From Chloroflexota bacterium (GTDB lineage: Bacteria; Chloroflexota; Anaerolineae; SpSt-313), in assembly GCA_029553955.1 (NCBI GenBank), contig JAKPJZ010000078.1:1-64000 (forward strand): DNA of 64,000 nucleotides, written 5' to 3'. Each line of letters opens with the position of its first letter. Positions within the stretch are counted from its first letter, which is position 1. Positions 1 to 8,392 of the stretch are shown one piece after another. The notes below the pieces were generated by a model. That model did not search any database, had not been told where the DNA came from, and saw only the letters and a program-made list of their open reading frames with translations. The position numbers and the translations under genes were made by a program.

Positions 1-62
1 TCAATCTTGGCCTCTGCCTGCGCCAGCAACTCAGCCTTCATCTCAACACGGGTACGCTTCAT
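1..62 (-). CDS. N-terminal fragment of unidentified protein (runs off window)
   Basis: An ATG at 62 opens a frame that continues off the left edge for about 20 codons, reading MKRTRVEMKAELLAQAEAKI. It is charged and probably helical. It diverges from the LacI gene. Too little is visible to name a family; a DNA-associated or mobile-element protein is possible but unproven. Confidence 0.5.
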   Translation of the reverse strand, partial: MKRTRVEMKAELLAQAEAKI

Positions 63-155
63 TCGTCAAACCACCTACACTAAACATAAAGTCTTGCCCC
101 TATTATGCCACAACTCGCCCCAAAACTGAACTACACCCCCCCTCCGACCCGCCTC

Positions 156-184
156 TTGACAATGCAACCGGTTGCATGTATAAT
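156..184 (+). promoter_or_regulatory. Sigma-70-type promoter of the lacI-sugar transport operon
   Basis: A perfect TTGACA (156-161) and a perfect TATAAT (179-184) are separated by exactly 17 bases. No comparable promoter is seen between the regulator and the binding-protein gene, so this promoter may drive regulator and transporter together. Confidence 0.85.
162..177. promoter_or_regulatory. LacI-family operator within the promoter spacer
   Basis: The 16-base perfect palindrome ATGCAACCGGTTGCAT has the central CG typical of LacI/PurR operators and fills the spacer between the -35 and -10 boxes. A bound repressor would block RNA polymerase directly. A related half-site pair with a shorter centre (TGCAA-TG-TTGCA) lies at 214-224. 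Autoregulation is inferred. Confidence 0.8.
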
Positions 185-267
185 GGGAATGGTCGTGCAT
201 GGATGATGTTTGTGCAATGTTGCATACCCAACGTGATGGCCGCTTGTTCCGTCGCCGAGGTTGGCCA

Positions 268-1314
268 ATGAAGGTCACCATCAAGCACGTCGCAGAGCTC
301 GCACACGTCCACTCCTCCACGGTCTCCCGTGTCTTCTCGGGCAAGGCCACGATCAGCGAGGCCACGCGCCAGCGAGTGCTGGCCGCTGCGGCTGAGCTCA
401 ACTTTCACCCGAACGCCATTGCCCGTTCGCTGACCACGCACCGCGCCCACGTCTTGGGCATGGTGATCCCCTATACGCAGGAAGAGTTCTTCCTCGACCC
501 CTTCTTCCCCCAGGTGCTGCGAGGCCTCTCTGATGTCGCCTGCCGTCAGGGCTTTCGTCTGCTGCTCTCGGGTGTGGAAGACCCAACCGAAGAGCCCGAG
601 GCCGTGTTGCGCCTGATTCGCTCGCGGCAGGTCGATGGCATTGTCGTCCAGGCCTCGCGGGTGGGGGTCGATACGACCGATGTGCTCCTCGCCGAGCGGC
701 ACCCCTTCGTGCTCCTTGGCCGGCCTTTGCAGGATGCGGCCGAGCTCTCCTGGGTGGAGGTCGATGCCCACCAGGCCACGCTCGAAGCGGTGCGCCACCT
801 CATCGGCCTGGGGCACCGGCGCATTGCCTTTATCGCCGGGTACCCCAACATGGTCGTCACGCTCGACCGGCTCGCCGGCTACCGTCAGGCTCTAGACGAG
901 GCCGGCCTGCCCTATGACGAGGGCCTCGTTGCCTACGGGCAGTTCCGCCAAGAGGGCGGCGCCGAGGCGATGCGCCCCTTTCTCGCCATGAACGGCTCGC
1001 GGCCCACCGCGGTGTTTGCCGCAAATGACCTCATGGCTGTGGGGGCCATGCAGGCCGCGGCCGAGGCCGGCCTCGAGGTGCCCCGCGATTGCTCCGTCGT
1101 CGGCTCCAACGATAGCCCCGTTGCTGCGTTCTCGTGTCCGCGGCTGACTTCGAGCCGCGCTCCCTACCACGAATTGGCGCGCGAGGCGGCTCAGGCGCTG
1201 ATTGCCCAACTGCAGGGTATGCCGCCTGATCCGGTAAAGCGCTTGCTGCCGTGCGAGCTTGTTGTGCGCGAGTCTACGGCGCCCCCCAGGGCAGGCGTAG
1301 GTCTGGCAGGCTGA
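268..1314 (+). CDS. LacI-family transcriptional regulator
   Basis: The 348-residue product has an N-terminal helix-turn-helix (VTIKHVAELAHVHSSTVSRV, about residues 2-21) followed by a hinge and a periplasmic-binding-protein-like effector domain. The C-terminal half keeps the family pattern TAVFAANDLMAVGAMQAA. The start at 268 is preferred over an upstream in-frame ATG at 199 because it follows a GAGG at 257-260 and puts the HTH at residue 2, as is usual. It lies upstream of a maltose-type ABC importer and probably controls it in response to a sugar. The palindrome in its own promoter suggests autoregulation. The inducer is unknown. Confidence 0.95.
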   Translation: MKVTIKHVAELAHVHSSTVSRVFSGKATISEATRQRVLAAAAELNFHPNAIARSLTTHRAHVLGMVIPYTQEEFFLDPFFPQVLRGLSDVACRQGFRLLLSGVEDPTEEPEAVLRLIRSRQVDGIVVQASRVGVDTTDVLLAERHPFVLLGRPLQDAAELSWVEVDAHQATLEAVRHLIGLGHRRIAFIAGYPNMVVTLDRLAGYRQALDEAGLPYDEGLVAYGQFRQEGGAEAMRPFLAMNGSRPTAVFAANDLMAVGAMQAAAEAGLEVPRDCSVVGSNDSPVAAFSCPRLTSSRAPYHELAREAAQALIAQLQGMPPDPVKRLLPCELVVRESTAPPRAGVGLAG

Positions 1315-1410
1315 AAAGCCTGCCCCACCAGTGGGCAGGGAGCTGCTGCGACGGAGAGGAGGTGATGTCTCGTTCGGATAGGCATTCGGCGTGCTCCCAC
1401 GTGGGAGCAC
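1305..1410. other. Leader region with stem-loop and 20-bp palindrome upstream of the binding-protein gene
   Basis: The lacI stop codon sits in an 8-bp perfect stem with a GAAA tetraloop (1305-1312/1317-1324). At 1391-1410 there is a perfect 20-bp palindrome, GTGCTCCCACGTGGGAGCAC. Neither is followed by a T-run, so they are not classical terminators. They may affect mRNA processing or be a second protein-binding site. Confidence 0.5.
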
Positions 1411-1466
1411 AGGATTGTCTTCTGCCGCTTTTCTTCAGTCTCAGCGAGGAGAGGAGAGAACCCGTC

Positions 1467-2759
1467 ATGAAGAAGACCATGCTCATCGCCGTGAGCCTGC
1501 TGCTGGTGTTCGGCTTTGTGCTGACCTCCTGCGCGCAGCCGGCACCCGCCCAGCCGACCACGGCGCCCAAGCCGGCCGAGGCGACCAAGGCCCCGGAGCA
1601 GCCGACCCCGGTGCCGCCGCCTGCAGCGGTCAACCTGGTCCTGTGGACCAAGGAAGGCGCCTCGCAGCTCGACAAGGTAAACGAGCTGGCCACGCAGTTC
1701 ACGGCTGCGAACCCCAAGATCACCCTCGAAGTCGTGAACTATGATGTCGAAAAGCTGCGCGAGAACTTTCAGACCTCGATGCTCGCCGGCCAGGGGCCAG
1801 ATCTGCTCTGGACCGTCAACGACCATGCGGGGCCCTTTACCACCGCCGGCCTGATCCTGCCGGTCGACGACCTGGGCTTTGACATGAAGTCGTTCCTGCC
1901 CGGCGCCCTCGAGGCGGTCAAGCTCGACGGCAAGACCTGGGGCATCCCGCTTTCGGCGGGCAACCACCTGATGCTGCTCTACAACAAGGACCTGGTGAAA
2001 GAGCCCCCCAAGGACACGGCAGAGCTCGTGCAGGTGGCCAAAGAGCTGACCAAGGGCGACGTCGTGGGCTTTGCCTACAACATGACCGAGCCTTTCTGGC
2101 TCGTGCCCTGGCTCGGCGGCTTTGGCGGCAAGGTGTTCGACGATGCGGGCAACCCCACGCTCAACACCGACGCCATGAAAAAGACCCTGCAACTGCTCTA
2201 CGATTTCAAGAACACCGACAAGATCACCCCGCAAGAGTGCGACTATGGCTGCGCCGATACCCTCTTCAAGGACGGCAAGGCCGCCATGATCATCAACGGC
2301 GACTGGTCGCTGGGTGACTATGTCACGGCTCTGGGCGACAAGCTGGGCACGGCCCCCATCCCCAAGATCACGGGCGCCGACTGGCCCAAGCCCTACACCT
2401 CGGGCATCTACTTCATGTTCCCAAAGGACCTGAAGGGCGAAAAGCTCGAAGCAGCCAAGCAGTTCGTCAACTTTGTCCTCTCGGATGAAGTGCAGCTCGG
2501 CTATGTGAAGAGCGACAAGCGCCTGCCCGCGATGGCCAAGCTCTACGATGACCCGTCGCTCACCGACGACCCCATCCTCAAGGGCTCCGCTGAAGACCTG
2601 GCGCACGGCGCCGGCATGCCCGCCGAGGCCTCGATGCGCTGCAACTGGGACGCGATGAAGCCTCAGATGCAGGACGTCCTCGCCGGCAATGCCAAGGTCG
2701 ACGACGCTGTGGTCGCCATGCAGGAAGCTGCCGACAAGTGCGTGGCTGAGCTCAAGTAA
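1467..2759 (+). CDS. ABC sugar transporter, solute-binding lipoprotein (MalE-like)
   Basis: The 430-residue product begins MKKTM with a hydrophobic signal and a lipobox ending in LTSC (Cys about 23), so it is a lipid-anchored extracytoplasmic binding protein. A Pro/Ala/Thr-rich linker (about 25-50) precedes a family-1 extracellular solute-binding domain with typical segments LVLWTKEG, GPDLLW and AAMIINGDW. The domain resembles maltose/maltodextrin-binding proteins. A strong AGGAGAGGAG (1447-1456) precedes the ATG. It is followed by two permeases and a GH57 amylase-type lipoprotein, so malto-oligosaccharides are the most likely ligands. No ATPase gene is in the cluster; it is presumably encoded elsewhere (MsmX-type sharing). 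Confidence 0.92.
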   Translation: MKKTMLIAVSLLLVFGFVLTSCAQPAPAQPTTAPKPAEATKAPEQPTPVPPPAAVNLVLWTKEGASQLDKVNELATQFTAANPKITLEVVNYDVEKLRENFQTSMLAGQGPDLLWTVNDHAGPFTTAGLILPVDDLGFDMKSFLPGALEAVKLDGKTWGIPLSAGNHLMLLYNKDLVKEPPKDTAELVQVAKELTKGDVVGFAYNMTEPFWLVPWLGGFGGKVFDDAGNPTLNTDAMKKTLQLLYDFKNTDKITPQECDYGCADTLFKDGKAAMIINGDWSLGDYVTALGDKLGTAPIPKITGADWPKPYTSGIYFMFPKDLKGEKLEAAKQFVNFVLSDEVQLGYVKSDKRLPAMAKLYDDPSLTDDPILKGSAEDLAHGAGMPAEASMRCNWDAMKPQMQDVLAGNAKVDDAVVAMQEAADKCVAELK

Positions 2760-2781
2760 CCTCTTGTTCTCGCTGCCTCAC

Positions 2782-2821
2782 GGCAGACCTGGCAGGTCTC
2801 CCGAGACCTGCCAGGTCTGCC
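2782..2821. repeat. Family A palindromic repeat (19-bp stem) between binding protein and permease
   Basis: Perfect 19-bp arms (2782-2800 and 2803-2821) are separated by two bases. The core GGCAGACCTGGCAGGTCT recurs with small changes at 8140, 9672, 24313 and elsewhere in the window. It lies between the binding-protein stop and the ribosome-binding site of the permease gene. Confidence 0.85.
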
Positions 2822-2844
2822 CGGCAAGACAGGAGAGTCTGGCA

Positions 2845-3909
2845 ATGGATTACAACCTCTGGACGGCACTGCTGCAGGGCATCAGGAATGCCTTGCCGAG
2901 CCTCAGCGCCAGCCTGCGCGAGATCATCCCGGTGCTCTTTCTGATCATCGCCGGGTCGGTCTTCCTCGAGCTCGCGGTGTACTTTGTCCTCGCCAAGGGC
3001 CTCAAATCGCGCTACGCTCTGCCCTACACCCTCCTGGCGCCGTCGGCGCTGGGGCTGCTGGCCTTCCTCGGCTGGCCCCTGATCTTTAACGTTGGCATCG
3101 CCTTCTCGAACTGGCGGCTGGCCAACCTGCTGAACCCGTCGTTCGGCCTCAAGTACGGCCTCGACAACTTTCGCAAGGTCTTTACCGAGCCGCTCCTGAA
3201 CACCAAGGCTTCCACTTTTGGCGTCATCTTTGGACGCACCATGCTGTGGACGGTGGTCAACGTCTTCTTCCACGTGGTCTTTGGCATGGGCCTGGCGTTG
3301 CTGCTCAACCGCAAGCTGCGCCTGCGCGGCCTTTACCGCACGCTGCTGGTGGTGCCCTGGGCCATCCCCGATGTGGTCGTGGGCCTGGTGTGGAAGGGCG
3401 AGTTCCACCAGCAGTTCGGCTTTGTCAACCTGATGCTGGCCAAGCTGGGCATCGTGGGGCCGCCGTGGCTGAGTGACGGCAGCTGGGCCTTTGTGGCCGT
3501 CTGCATTGCCAACATCTGGCGCGGCATCCCCTTCATGATGGTGATCATCCTGGGCGGCCTGCAGAGCATTGCCGGCGAGTATTTCGAGGCGGCCGAGATC
3601 GACGGGGCGAGCTGGTGGCAACAATTCCGCCATGTCACCATTCCGCTGCTGCAGCCGGTACTGGGGCCGGCCATCACCCTGGGCGTGATCTGGACGTTCA
3701 ACAACCTGAATGCCATCTTTCTCATCACCGAGGGCGGGCCTTCGGAGCAGACCAACATCCTGGTCAGCGCACTCTACAACGCCGCCTTTGGCTTTTCCAA
3801 GTTTGGCTTTGGCGCCGCGTTTGCCATCGTGATCTTTGTGATTCTGTTCATCTTTGCCGGGGGCTGGCTGCGCGCCAGCGGCGCCTTGAAGGGGGTGACT
3901 GAGGCATGA
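2845..3909 (+). CDS. ABC sugar transporter, permease (MalF-like)
   Basis: The 354-residue integral membrane protein has about seven to eight hydrophobic segments. The cytoplasmic EAA loop, EAAEIDGASWWQQFRHVTIP, contacts the ATPase. The domain is binding-protein-dependent transport inner membrane component (MetI fold). The ATG at 2845 follows AGGAGAG at 2831-2837; the open frame extends upstream through repeat A but without a better start. Its stop overlaps the next permease start (ATGA at 3906-3909), indicating translational coupling. Confidence 0.93.
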   Translation: MDYNLWTALLQGIRNALPSLSASLREIIPVLFLIIAGSVFLELAVYFVLAKGLKSRYALPYTLLAPSALGLLAFLGWPLIFNVGIAFSNWRLANLLNPSFGLKYGLDNFRKVFTEPLLNTKASTFGVIFGRTMLWTVVNVFFHVVFGMGLALLLNRKLRLRGLYRTLLVVPWAIPDVVVGLVWKGEFHQQFGFVNLMLAKLGIVGPPWLSDGSWAFVAVCIANIWRGIPFMMVIILGGLQSIAGEYFEAAEIDGASWWQQFRHVTIPLLQPVLGPAITLGVIWTFNNLNAIFLITEGGPSEQTNILVSALYNAAFGFSKFGFGAAFAIVIFVILFIFAGGWLRASGALKGVTEA

Positions 3910-4802
3910 AGGCGACCATTGCCAAAGCCCAGCCGCGCCGGGTGCGGGCCAACTCGTTCTTCTACCGGGCGCGCGGCGATAGCCCCTTTGCGCTCCTGGT
4001 GATCAACCTGATGCTCGTCCTGGCCTGCGTCGTCGCCGTCTACCCGGCGGTGCGCGTGTTTTCCATCAGCCTGGGGCCGTTCAACCAATCGCTGATCGAC
4101 CCCTTTACGATTGTTCCGGCCAGTGCTACCGCGGCCAATTATATCCAGTTGATTGCCAAGAAGGGCTTTGTGCTCTGGCTCTGCAACAGCCTGGCGATCA
4201 CGGTCTCGGTGGCGCTGATTGGCCTGGCGCTTTCGGCGACCGGCGCCTACGCCTTCTCGCGCTGGAAGTTCCCCGGCCGCCGCCCCGGGCTCATCTTCCT
4301 CATGGCCACGCAGATGATCCCGGCGGGCATGGTGTTGATCCCCGTCTACCTCATGCTGGCCAAGCTGGGCATGATCAATCACTTCAACGGCCTGGCGCTG
4401 GCCTACACCGTGACGGCGGTGCCCTTTAGCATCTGGATCCTCAAGGGCTACTACGATACCGTGCCGCTCGACCTGGAAGAGGCGGCCATGATCGACGGCT
4501 GCTCGCGGCTGCAGGCGTTCTGGCGCATCGTGCTGCCGCTCTCGACCCCAGCCCTGGCCATCGTCTTCCTCTTCAACTTTATGCAGGCCTGGTCCGAGTT
4601 CCCGGTGGCCTATCGCATCATCACCAACAAGAACCTCTACACCTGGACGCTGGGCCTCAAGGCGCTGCAGGGCCAGTTCCAGACGGAGTGGGGCATGTAC
4701 GCCGCCGCCTCGGTGCTGATCACCATCCCGGTGCTGCTGCTCTTCCTCTACTCGGCCAAGTGGTTGATCTCGGGGCTCACGCTCGGCAGCGTCAAGGGCT
4801 GA
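3906..4802 (+). CDS. ABC sugar transporter, permease (MalG-like)
   Basis: The 298-residue membrane protein pairs with the preceding MalF-like permease. Its EAA loop reads EEAAMIDGCSRLQAFWRIVL and about six membrane spans are visible. It overlaps the upstream gene by four bases. The hydrophilic N-terminus is rich in Arg/Lys, as expected for the cytoplasmic side. It is the last transporter gene; a long hairpin follows before the GH57 gene. Confidence 0.93.
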   Translation: MKATIAKAQPRRVRANSFFYRARGDSPFALLVINLMLVLACVVAVYPAVRVFSISLGPFNQSLIDPFTIVPASATAANYIQLIAKKGFVLWLCNSLAITVSVALIGLALSATGAYAFSRWKFPGRRPGLIFLMATQMIPAGMVLIPVYLMLAKLGMINHFNGLALAYTVTAVPFSIWILKGYYDTVPLDLEEAAMIDGCSRLQAFWRIVLPLSTPALAIVFLFNFMQAWSEFPVAYRIITNKNLYTWTLGLKALQGQFQTEWGMYAAASVLITIPVLLLFLYSAKWLISGLTLGSVKG

Positions 4803-4860
4803 CGTGGGGCGTAATGCGTAAAACGTAATGCGTGATACGTGATGCGTGAGCACGCGCCTG

Positions 4861-4940
4861 ACCTGTCATTGCGAGCCGCAGCGAAGCAATCTCCCCGTCA
4901 GGCAGGGGAGATTGCTTCGCTGCGGCTCGCAATGACAGGT
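4861..4940. repeat. Family B repeat (TCATTGCGAG type), 36-bp perfect stem
   Basis: Arms 4861-4896 and 4905-4940 are perfectly complementary over 36 bases with an 8-base loop. The motif TGTCATTGCGAG followed by CGCAGCGAAGCAATC recurs at 25737, 41774, 44468, 58332 and 59780. Just before it (about 4812-4850) are short repeats of the GCGTAATGCGTGATACGTGA kind, also found near 28855 and 50887. Confidence 0.9.
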
Positions 4941-4982
4941 TCCTGAACAGCCACAGCGAAGCGGTCTCTAGCGAGGTGCACC

Positions 4983-7900
4983 ATGCGACGTGTCAACCTT
5001 GTGCTCTCATGTCTTCTCATCGCCTCCTTCCTGCTGGCGGCCTGCCAGGCGCCGCTGCCGACGCCGACGCTGCAGCCCACGGCGGCCCCCGTCGAGGCGA
5101 CGGCGACTCCGGCACCGCCGCCGACGCCGCCGCCCGATACGCTCTACCTGGCGCTCGTGTGGCACCAGCACCAGCCGCTATATTACAAGGACGCGGCGAC
5201 GAACGTCTACACCCGCCCCTGGGTGCGCGTGCACGCCACCAAGGACTATTACGACATGGCGGCGATGCTCAAGGACTATCCCAACGTGCACGCCACCTTC
5301 AACCTGACGCCGGTCCTGATGCGCCAGCTCGACGACATCGCCGCCGGCGCCAGGGACCAGTACTGGGTGCTCGCCGAAAAGCCCGCCGCCGAGCTCTCCG
5401 TCGACGACAAGCGCTACATCCTGCAGCGCTTTTTCGACGCCAACCATGACCACATCATCGGCCGCTTCCCGCGCTACCAGGAGCTGCTCGCCAAGCGCGG
5501 CGGCGCCGAGCCCGAGCAGATCGATGCGGCCCTCGCATCGTTCAGTGAGCAGGATTTCCGTGACCTGCAGGTGTGGTTCAACCTGGCCTGGTTCGACCCC
5601 GGCTTTTTGACGCAGGAACCGCTCAAGGCGCTGGTCGAGCAGGGCCGCGGCTTTGCCGAGGCCGACAAGCAGGTCCTCTTCGCCAAGGCCCTCGAGGTGG
5701 TCAAGAGCGTGATCCCGCTACACAAAGAGATGCAGGATGCGGGGCAGATCGAGGTCATCACGACCCCCTACGCCCACCCCATCCTGCCGCTGCTCTACGA
5801 CACCAACCTGGCCAAGGTGGGCAACCCCGGCGCCGTGATGCCCAACCGCTTCTCGTACCCCAACGACGCCATCGCCCAGGTGAAAAAGAGCATCGAGGTC
5901 TACCAGGCCCACTTTGGCCGCCCGCCGCGCGGGATGTGGCCGGGCGAGGGCGCCGTGGCCCAGGAGATCGTCAAGATGGTGGCCGACGCCGGCTACACCT
6001 GGATGGCCTCGGGCGAGCCGGTGCTGGCCAAGAGCCTGGGCCTCGATGGCTTTTCGCGCGACAGCGCCGATACGGTCCAAGAGGCCGACGAGCTCTATCG
6101 CCCCTACACCGTGTCAGACACGTCGGGTGCCCAGGTGAGCATGATCTTCCGCGACTGGACCATCTCCGACAAGGTCGGCTTCACCTACTCGGGCATGCCC
6201 GGCGAGGCCGCCGCCGCCGACGTCATGAAGCGCCTGGAGAACATCCGCGCCCAGCTCAAGAGCTCGGGCGCCGCCGGCCCGCACCTCGTCTCCATCATCC
6301 TCGATGGCGAGAACGCCTGGGAGAACTATGACAACGACGGCAAGGCCTTCCTCAACGCGCTCTACCAAAAGCTGAGCGAGTCACCGACGGTCAAGACGGT
6401 CACGCCGTCAGAGTACCTGGAGATGTTCCCCCAGCAGCAGGTGCTGCCCAACCCGCTCTTCCAGGGCGCCTGGTTCAGCGCCAACTATGACACCTGGATC
6501 GGCGAAGACGAGGAGGCGGTGGCCTGGAATCACCTCGTCAAGACCCGCCAGACCCTGGCCGCCTACGACATCGCTCAGACCAAGACGACCACGCCCGAAA
6601 AGCTGGCGCAGGCGCTCGACTTTATGTACCTGGCTGAAGGGTCCGACTGGTTCTGGTGGTACGGCGCCGATCAGGATTCGGGCAATGACGACTATTTCGA
6701 CTATGGCTTTCGCGCGCTGCTGGGCGAGGTGTACAAGGCGCTCGACGAGCCGGCGCCCGATTTCGTGCAGGCGCCGATTATCCCCAAACGCGTGGCTGTG
6801 CCCGCCCGCCAGCCCGCCGGCCCCTTCACGCCGGTTATCGACGGCAGGGAGACGGCACCGGACGAGTGGGCGAGGGCGGGGGTGTACCACGTGGTGGGTG
6901 GCGCCCTCTACTGTGGGCTCGACGCCAAGAACCTCTACGTCCGCGCCGACGCCAAGGGGCAGTGGACGGACCTCAGGGACGTCACCCTGGGCCTCTATGT
7001 GCGCGTGCCTGGTGTGCCCGGTGTGAACGCCTTCAGCCGGGCCAGCGCTGCGGCCGAGGCCAAGACCGTGCTCGGCATCGGCGCCACCCATCTGGTGGAG
7101 GTCGACCTGACGGCCGAGACGCCTGCGCTCTACACCGCGAGCGGCGCGTTGGGTGCCTGGAAAGAGGCGAAAGGCGACGTGAGCGCGGCCGTCGACGGCG
7201 GCGTGCTCGAGCTGGCGTTGCCGCTGGAGCTGCTGGGCCAGCTGCAGCCGGGCGATGACCTGCGCCTGGTAGCCGTGACCACATGTGCCGGCCGCGACCT
7301 GGATCTCTTGCCCGCGGCGGGTCCGGCCCAATTGGTGGTGCCCGACCTGGGCACGACCACGGCCCTCATCACCGTCGACGACCCGCAGGGAGACGACAAT
7401 GGCCCGGGCAGCTACACCTACCCCACCGATGGCGTGTTCGAGGCCGGCGTGTTCGACATCACGCAGTTCACCGCTGGCTATGACGCCAAGAACGTGGTGT
7501 TCAAAGTGTCCTTCAACGGCCCGCTGCCCAACCCGTGGGGCTCGGGCAACAACCTGTCGCTGCAGACGCTCGACATCTATGTCGACAAGGACCCCGGCGC
7601 CGCCACGGGCAACCGGCTGCTCTTGCCCGGCCGCAATGCCGCGCTGGAGAAGGGCAATGGCTGGGATGTGATGGTGTGGGCCGAGGGTTGGACGCCCGGC
7701 ATCTATGCGCCCGACGCCAAGGGCACGCCGCAGAAGGTGGGCTACGAGCCCAAGATCATCGTCGACCCGGCCGCGCGCATGGTGACGCTGCGCGTGCCGC
7801 GTGAGGCGTTTGGCAGCGGCTTCGACCCGGCCAAGGCGGGCTACGCGGCCGTGGTCATGAGCCAAGACGGCTACCCCGCCGCCGGCGTGTGGCGCGTGCG

Positions 7901-8120
7901 CGACGTGGAGGCGAAGGCGGCGCAGTGGCGGCTGGGCGGCGCCCCCGCCGATACGAATCACACGCGCATCATCGACGTCGCCTGGCCCGAGGGAGCCAGG
8001 CCCGCCCAGGCCGAGTTCCTGGCCAGCTACCCCGCCTCGCAAGAAGCGAACATGGACAAGCTCACGCCCGACGATTTCTGCCAGGTGCCGCTGCTCACGG
8101 CCCAAGGTCCACAGACCTGA
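4983..8120 (+). CDS. Secreted GH57 amylase/amylopullulanase-type lipoprotein
   Basis: The 1045-residue product starts with a signal peptide and lipobox LLAAC (Cys about 21), then a Pro/Thr linker. The GH57 catalytic domain spans about residues 50-480: HQHQPLYY near 60, the nucleophile region MWPGEGAV near 318, and LDGENAWENYDNDG near 440 with the acid/base-type Asp. About residues 620-770 form a beta-rich domain. About 800-1020 resemble the C-terminal DOMON/glucodextranase-type domain found on amylopullulanases (TVDDPQGDDNGPGSYTYP). It would hydrolyse alpha-glucans at the cell surface and feed the upstream importer. The start follows GAGGT at 4973. Exact specificity cannot be read from sequence. 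Confidence 0.9.
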   Translation: MRRVNLVLSCLLIASFLLAACQAPLPTPTLQPTAAPVEATATPAPPPTPPPDTLYLALVWHQHQPLYYKDAATNVYTRPWVRVHATKDYYDMAAMLKDYPNVHATFNLTPVLMRQLDDIAAGARDQYWVLAEKPAAELSVDDKRYILQRFFDANHDHIIGRFPRYQELLAKRGGAEPEQIDAALASFSEQDFRDLQVWFNLAWFDPGFLTQEPLKALVEQGRGFAEADKQVLFAKALEVVKSVIPLHKEMQDAGQIEVITTPYAHPILPLLYDTNLAKVGNPGAVMPNRFSYPNDAIAQVKKSIEVYQAHFGRPPRGMWPGEGAVAQEIVKMVADAGYTWMASGEPVLAKSLGLDGFSRDSADTVQEADELYRPYTVSDTSGAQVSMIFRDWTISDKVGFTYSGMPGEAAAADVMKRLENIRAQLKSSGAAGPHLVSIILDGENAWENYDNDGKAFLNALYQKLSESPTVKTVTPSEYLEMFPQQQVLPNPLFQGAWFSANYDTWIGEDEEAVAWNHLVKTRQTLAAYDIAQTKTTTPEKLAQALDFMYLAEGSDWFWWYGADQDSGNDDYFDYGFRALLGEVYKALDEPAPDFVQAPIIPKRVAVPARQPAGPFTPVIDGRETAPDEWARAGVYHVVGGALYCGLDAKNLYVRADAKGQWTDLRDVTLGLYVRVPGVPGVNAFSRASAAAEAKTVLGIGATHLVEVDLTAETPALYTASGALGAWKEAKGDVSAAVDGGVLELALPLELLGQLQPGDDLRLVAVTTCAGRDLDLLPAAGPAQLVVPDLGTTTALITVDDPQGDDNGPGSYTYPTDGVFEAGVFDITQFTAGYDAKNVVFKVSFNGPLPNPWGSGNNLSLQTLDIYVDKDPGAATGNRLLLPGRNAALEKGNGWDVMVWAEGWTPGIYAPDAKGTPQKVGYEPKIIVDPAARMVTLRVPREAFGSGFDPAKAGYAAVVMSQDGYPAAGVWRVRDVEAKAAQWRLGGAPADTNHTRIIDVAWPEGARPAQAEFLASYPASQEANMDKLTPDDFCQVPLLTAQGPQT

Positions 8121-8139
8121 CAGCTTTACGAGACAGGGT

Positions 8140-8269
8140 GGGGGCGACACCTGACAGGTCTCCGGAGACCCGCCAGGTGTCGCCCCCGTGTTCGCCAACC
8201 AGCAGCCTAGCCCCTTGTGGGCGTCGCCAGCGACGCCCACAAGGGGCTAGGCTGCTGGTTGGCGAACAC
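8140..8269. repeat. Two adjacent long hairpins (family A, then family D)
   Basis: A family A palindrome (8140-8187, centre TCCGGA, two mismatches) is followed at once by a perfect 39-bp stem with a 4-base loop (8188-8226/8231-8269). The second contains the family D core (CCTAGCCCCTTGTGGGCGTC) seen at 14961, 18597, 21006, 56169 and 63142. The pair lies between the GH57 gene and larA. Confidence 0.9.
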
Positions 8270-8392
8270 AGCCCAGCCGGCTGGCTCTCATCAACAAGCC
8301 CGTCAACTGGTCGCTCCCGGGATTCCGCTGTATACTGCCGAAGGCATCACGAGCGGCGAGTCGCAGCGTACCCAACGGGAGGAGATGAGACG

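Noticed and set aside
1191-2606. Minus-strand open frame opposite the sugar-binding lipoprotein
   Set aside because: Shadow of a well-supported lipoprotein gene; no motif on the minus strand.
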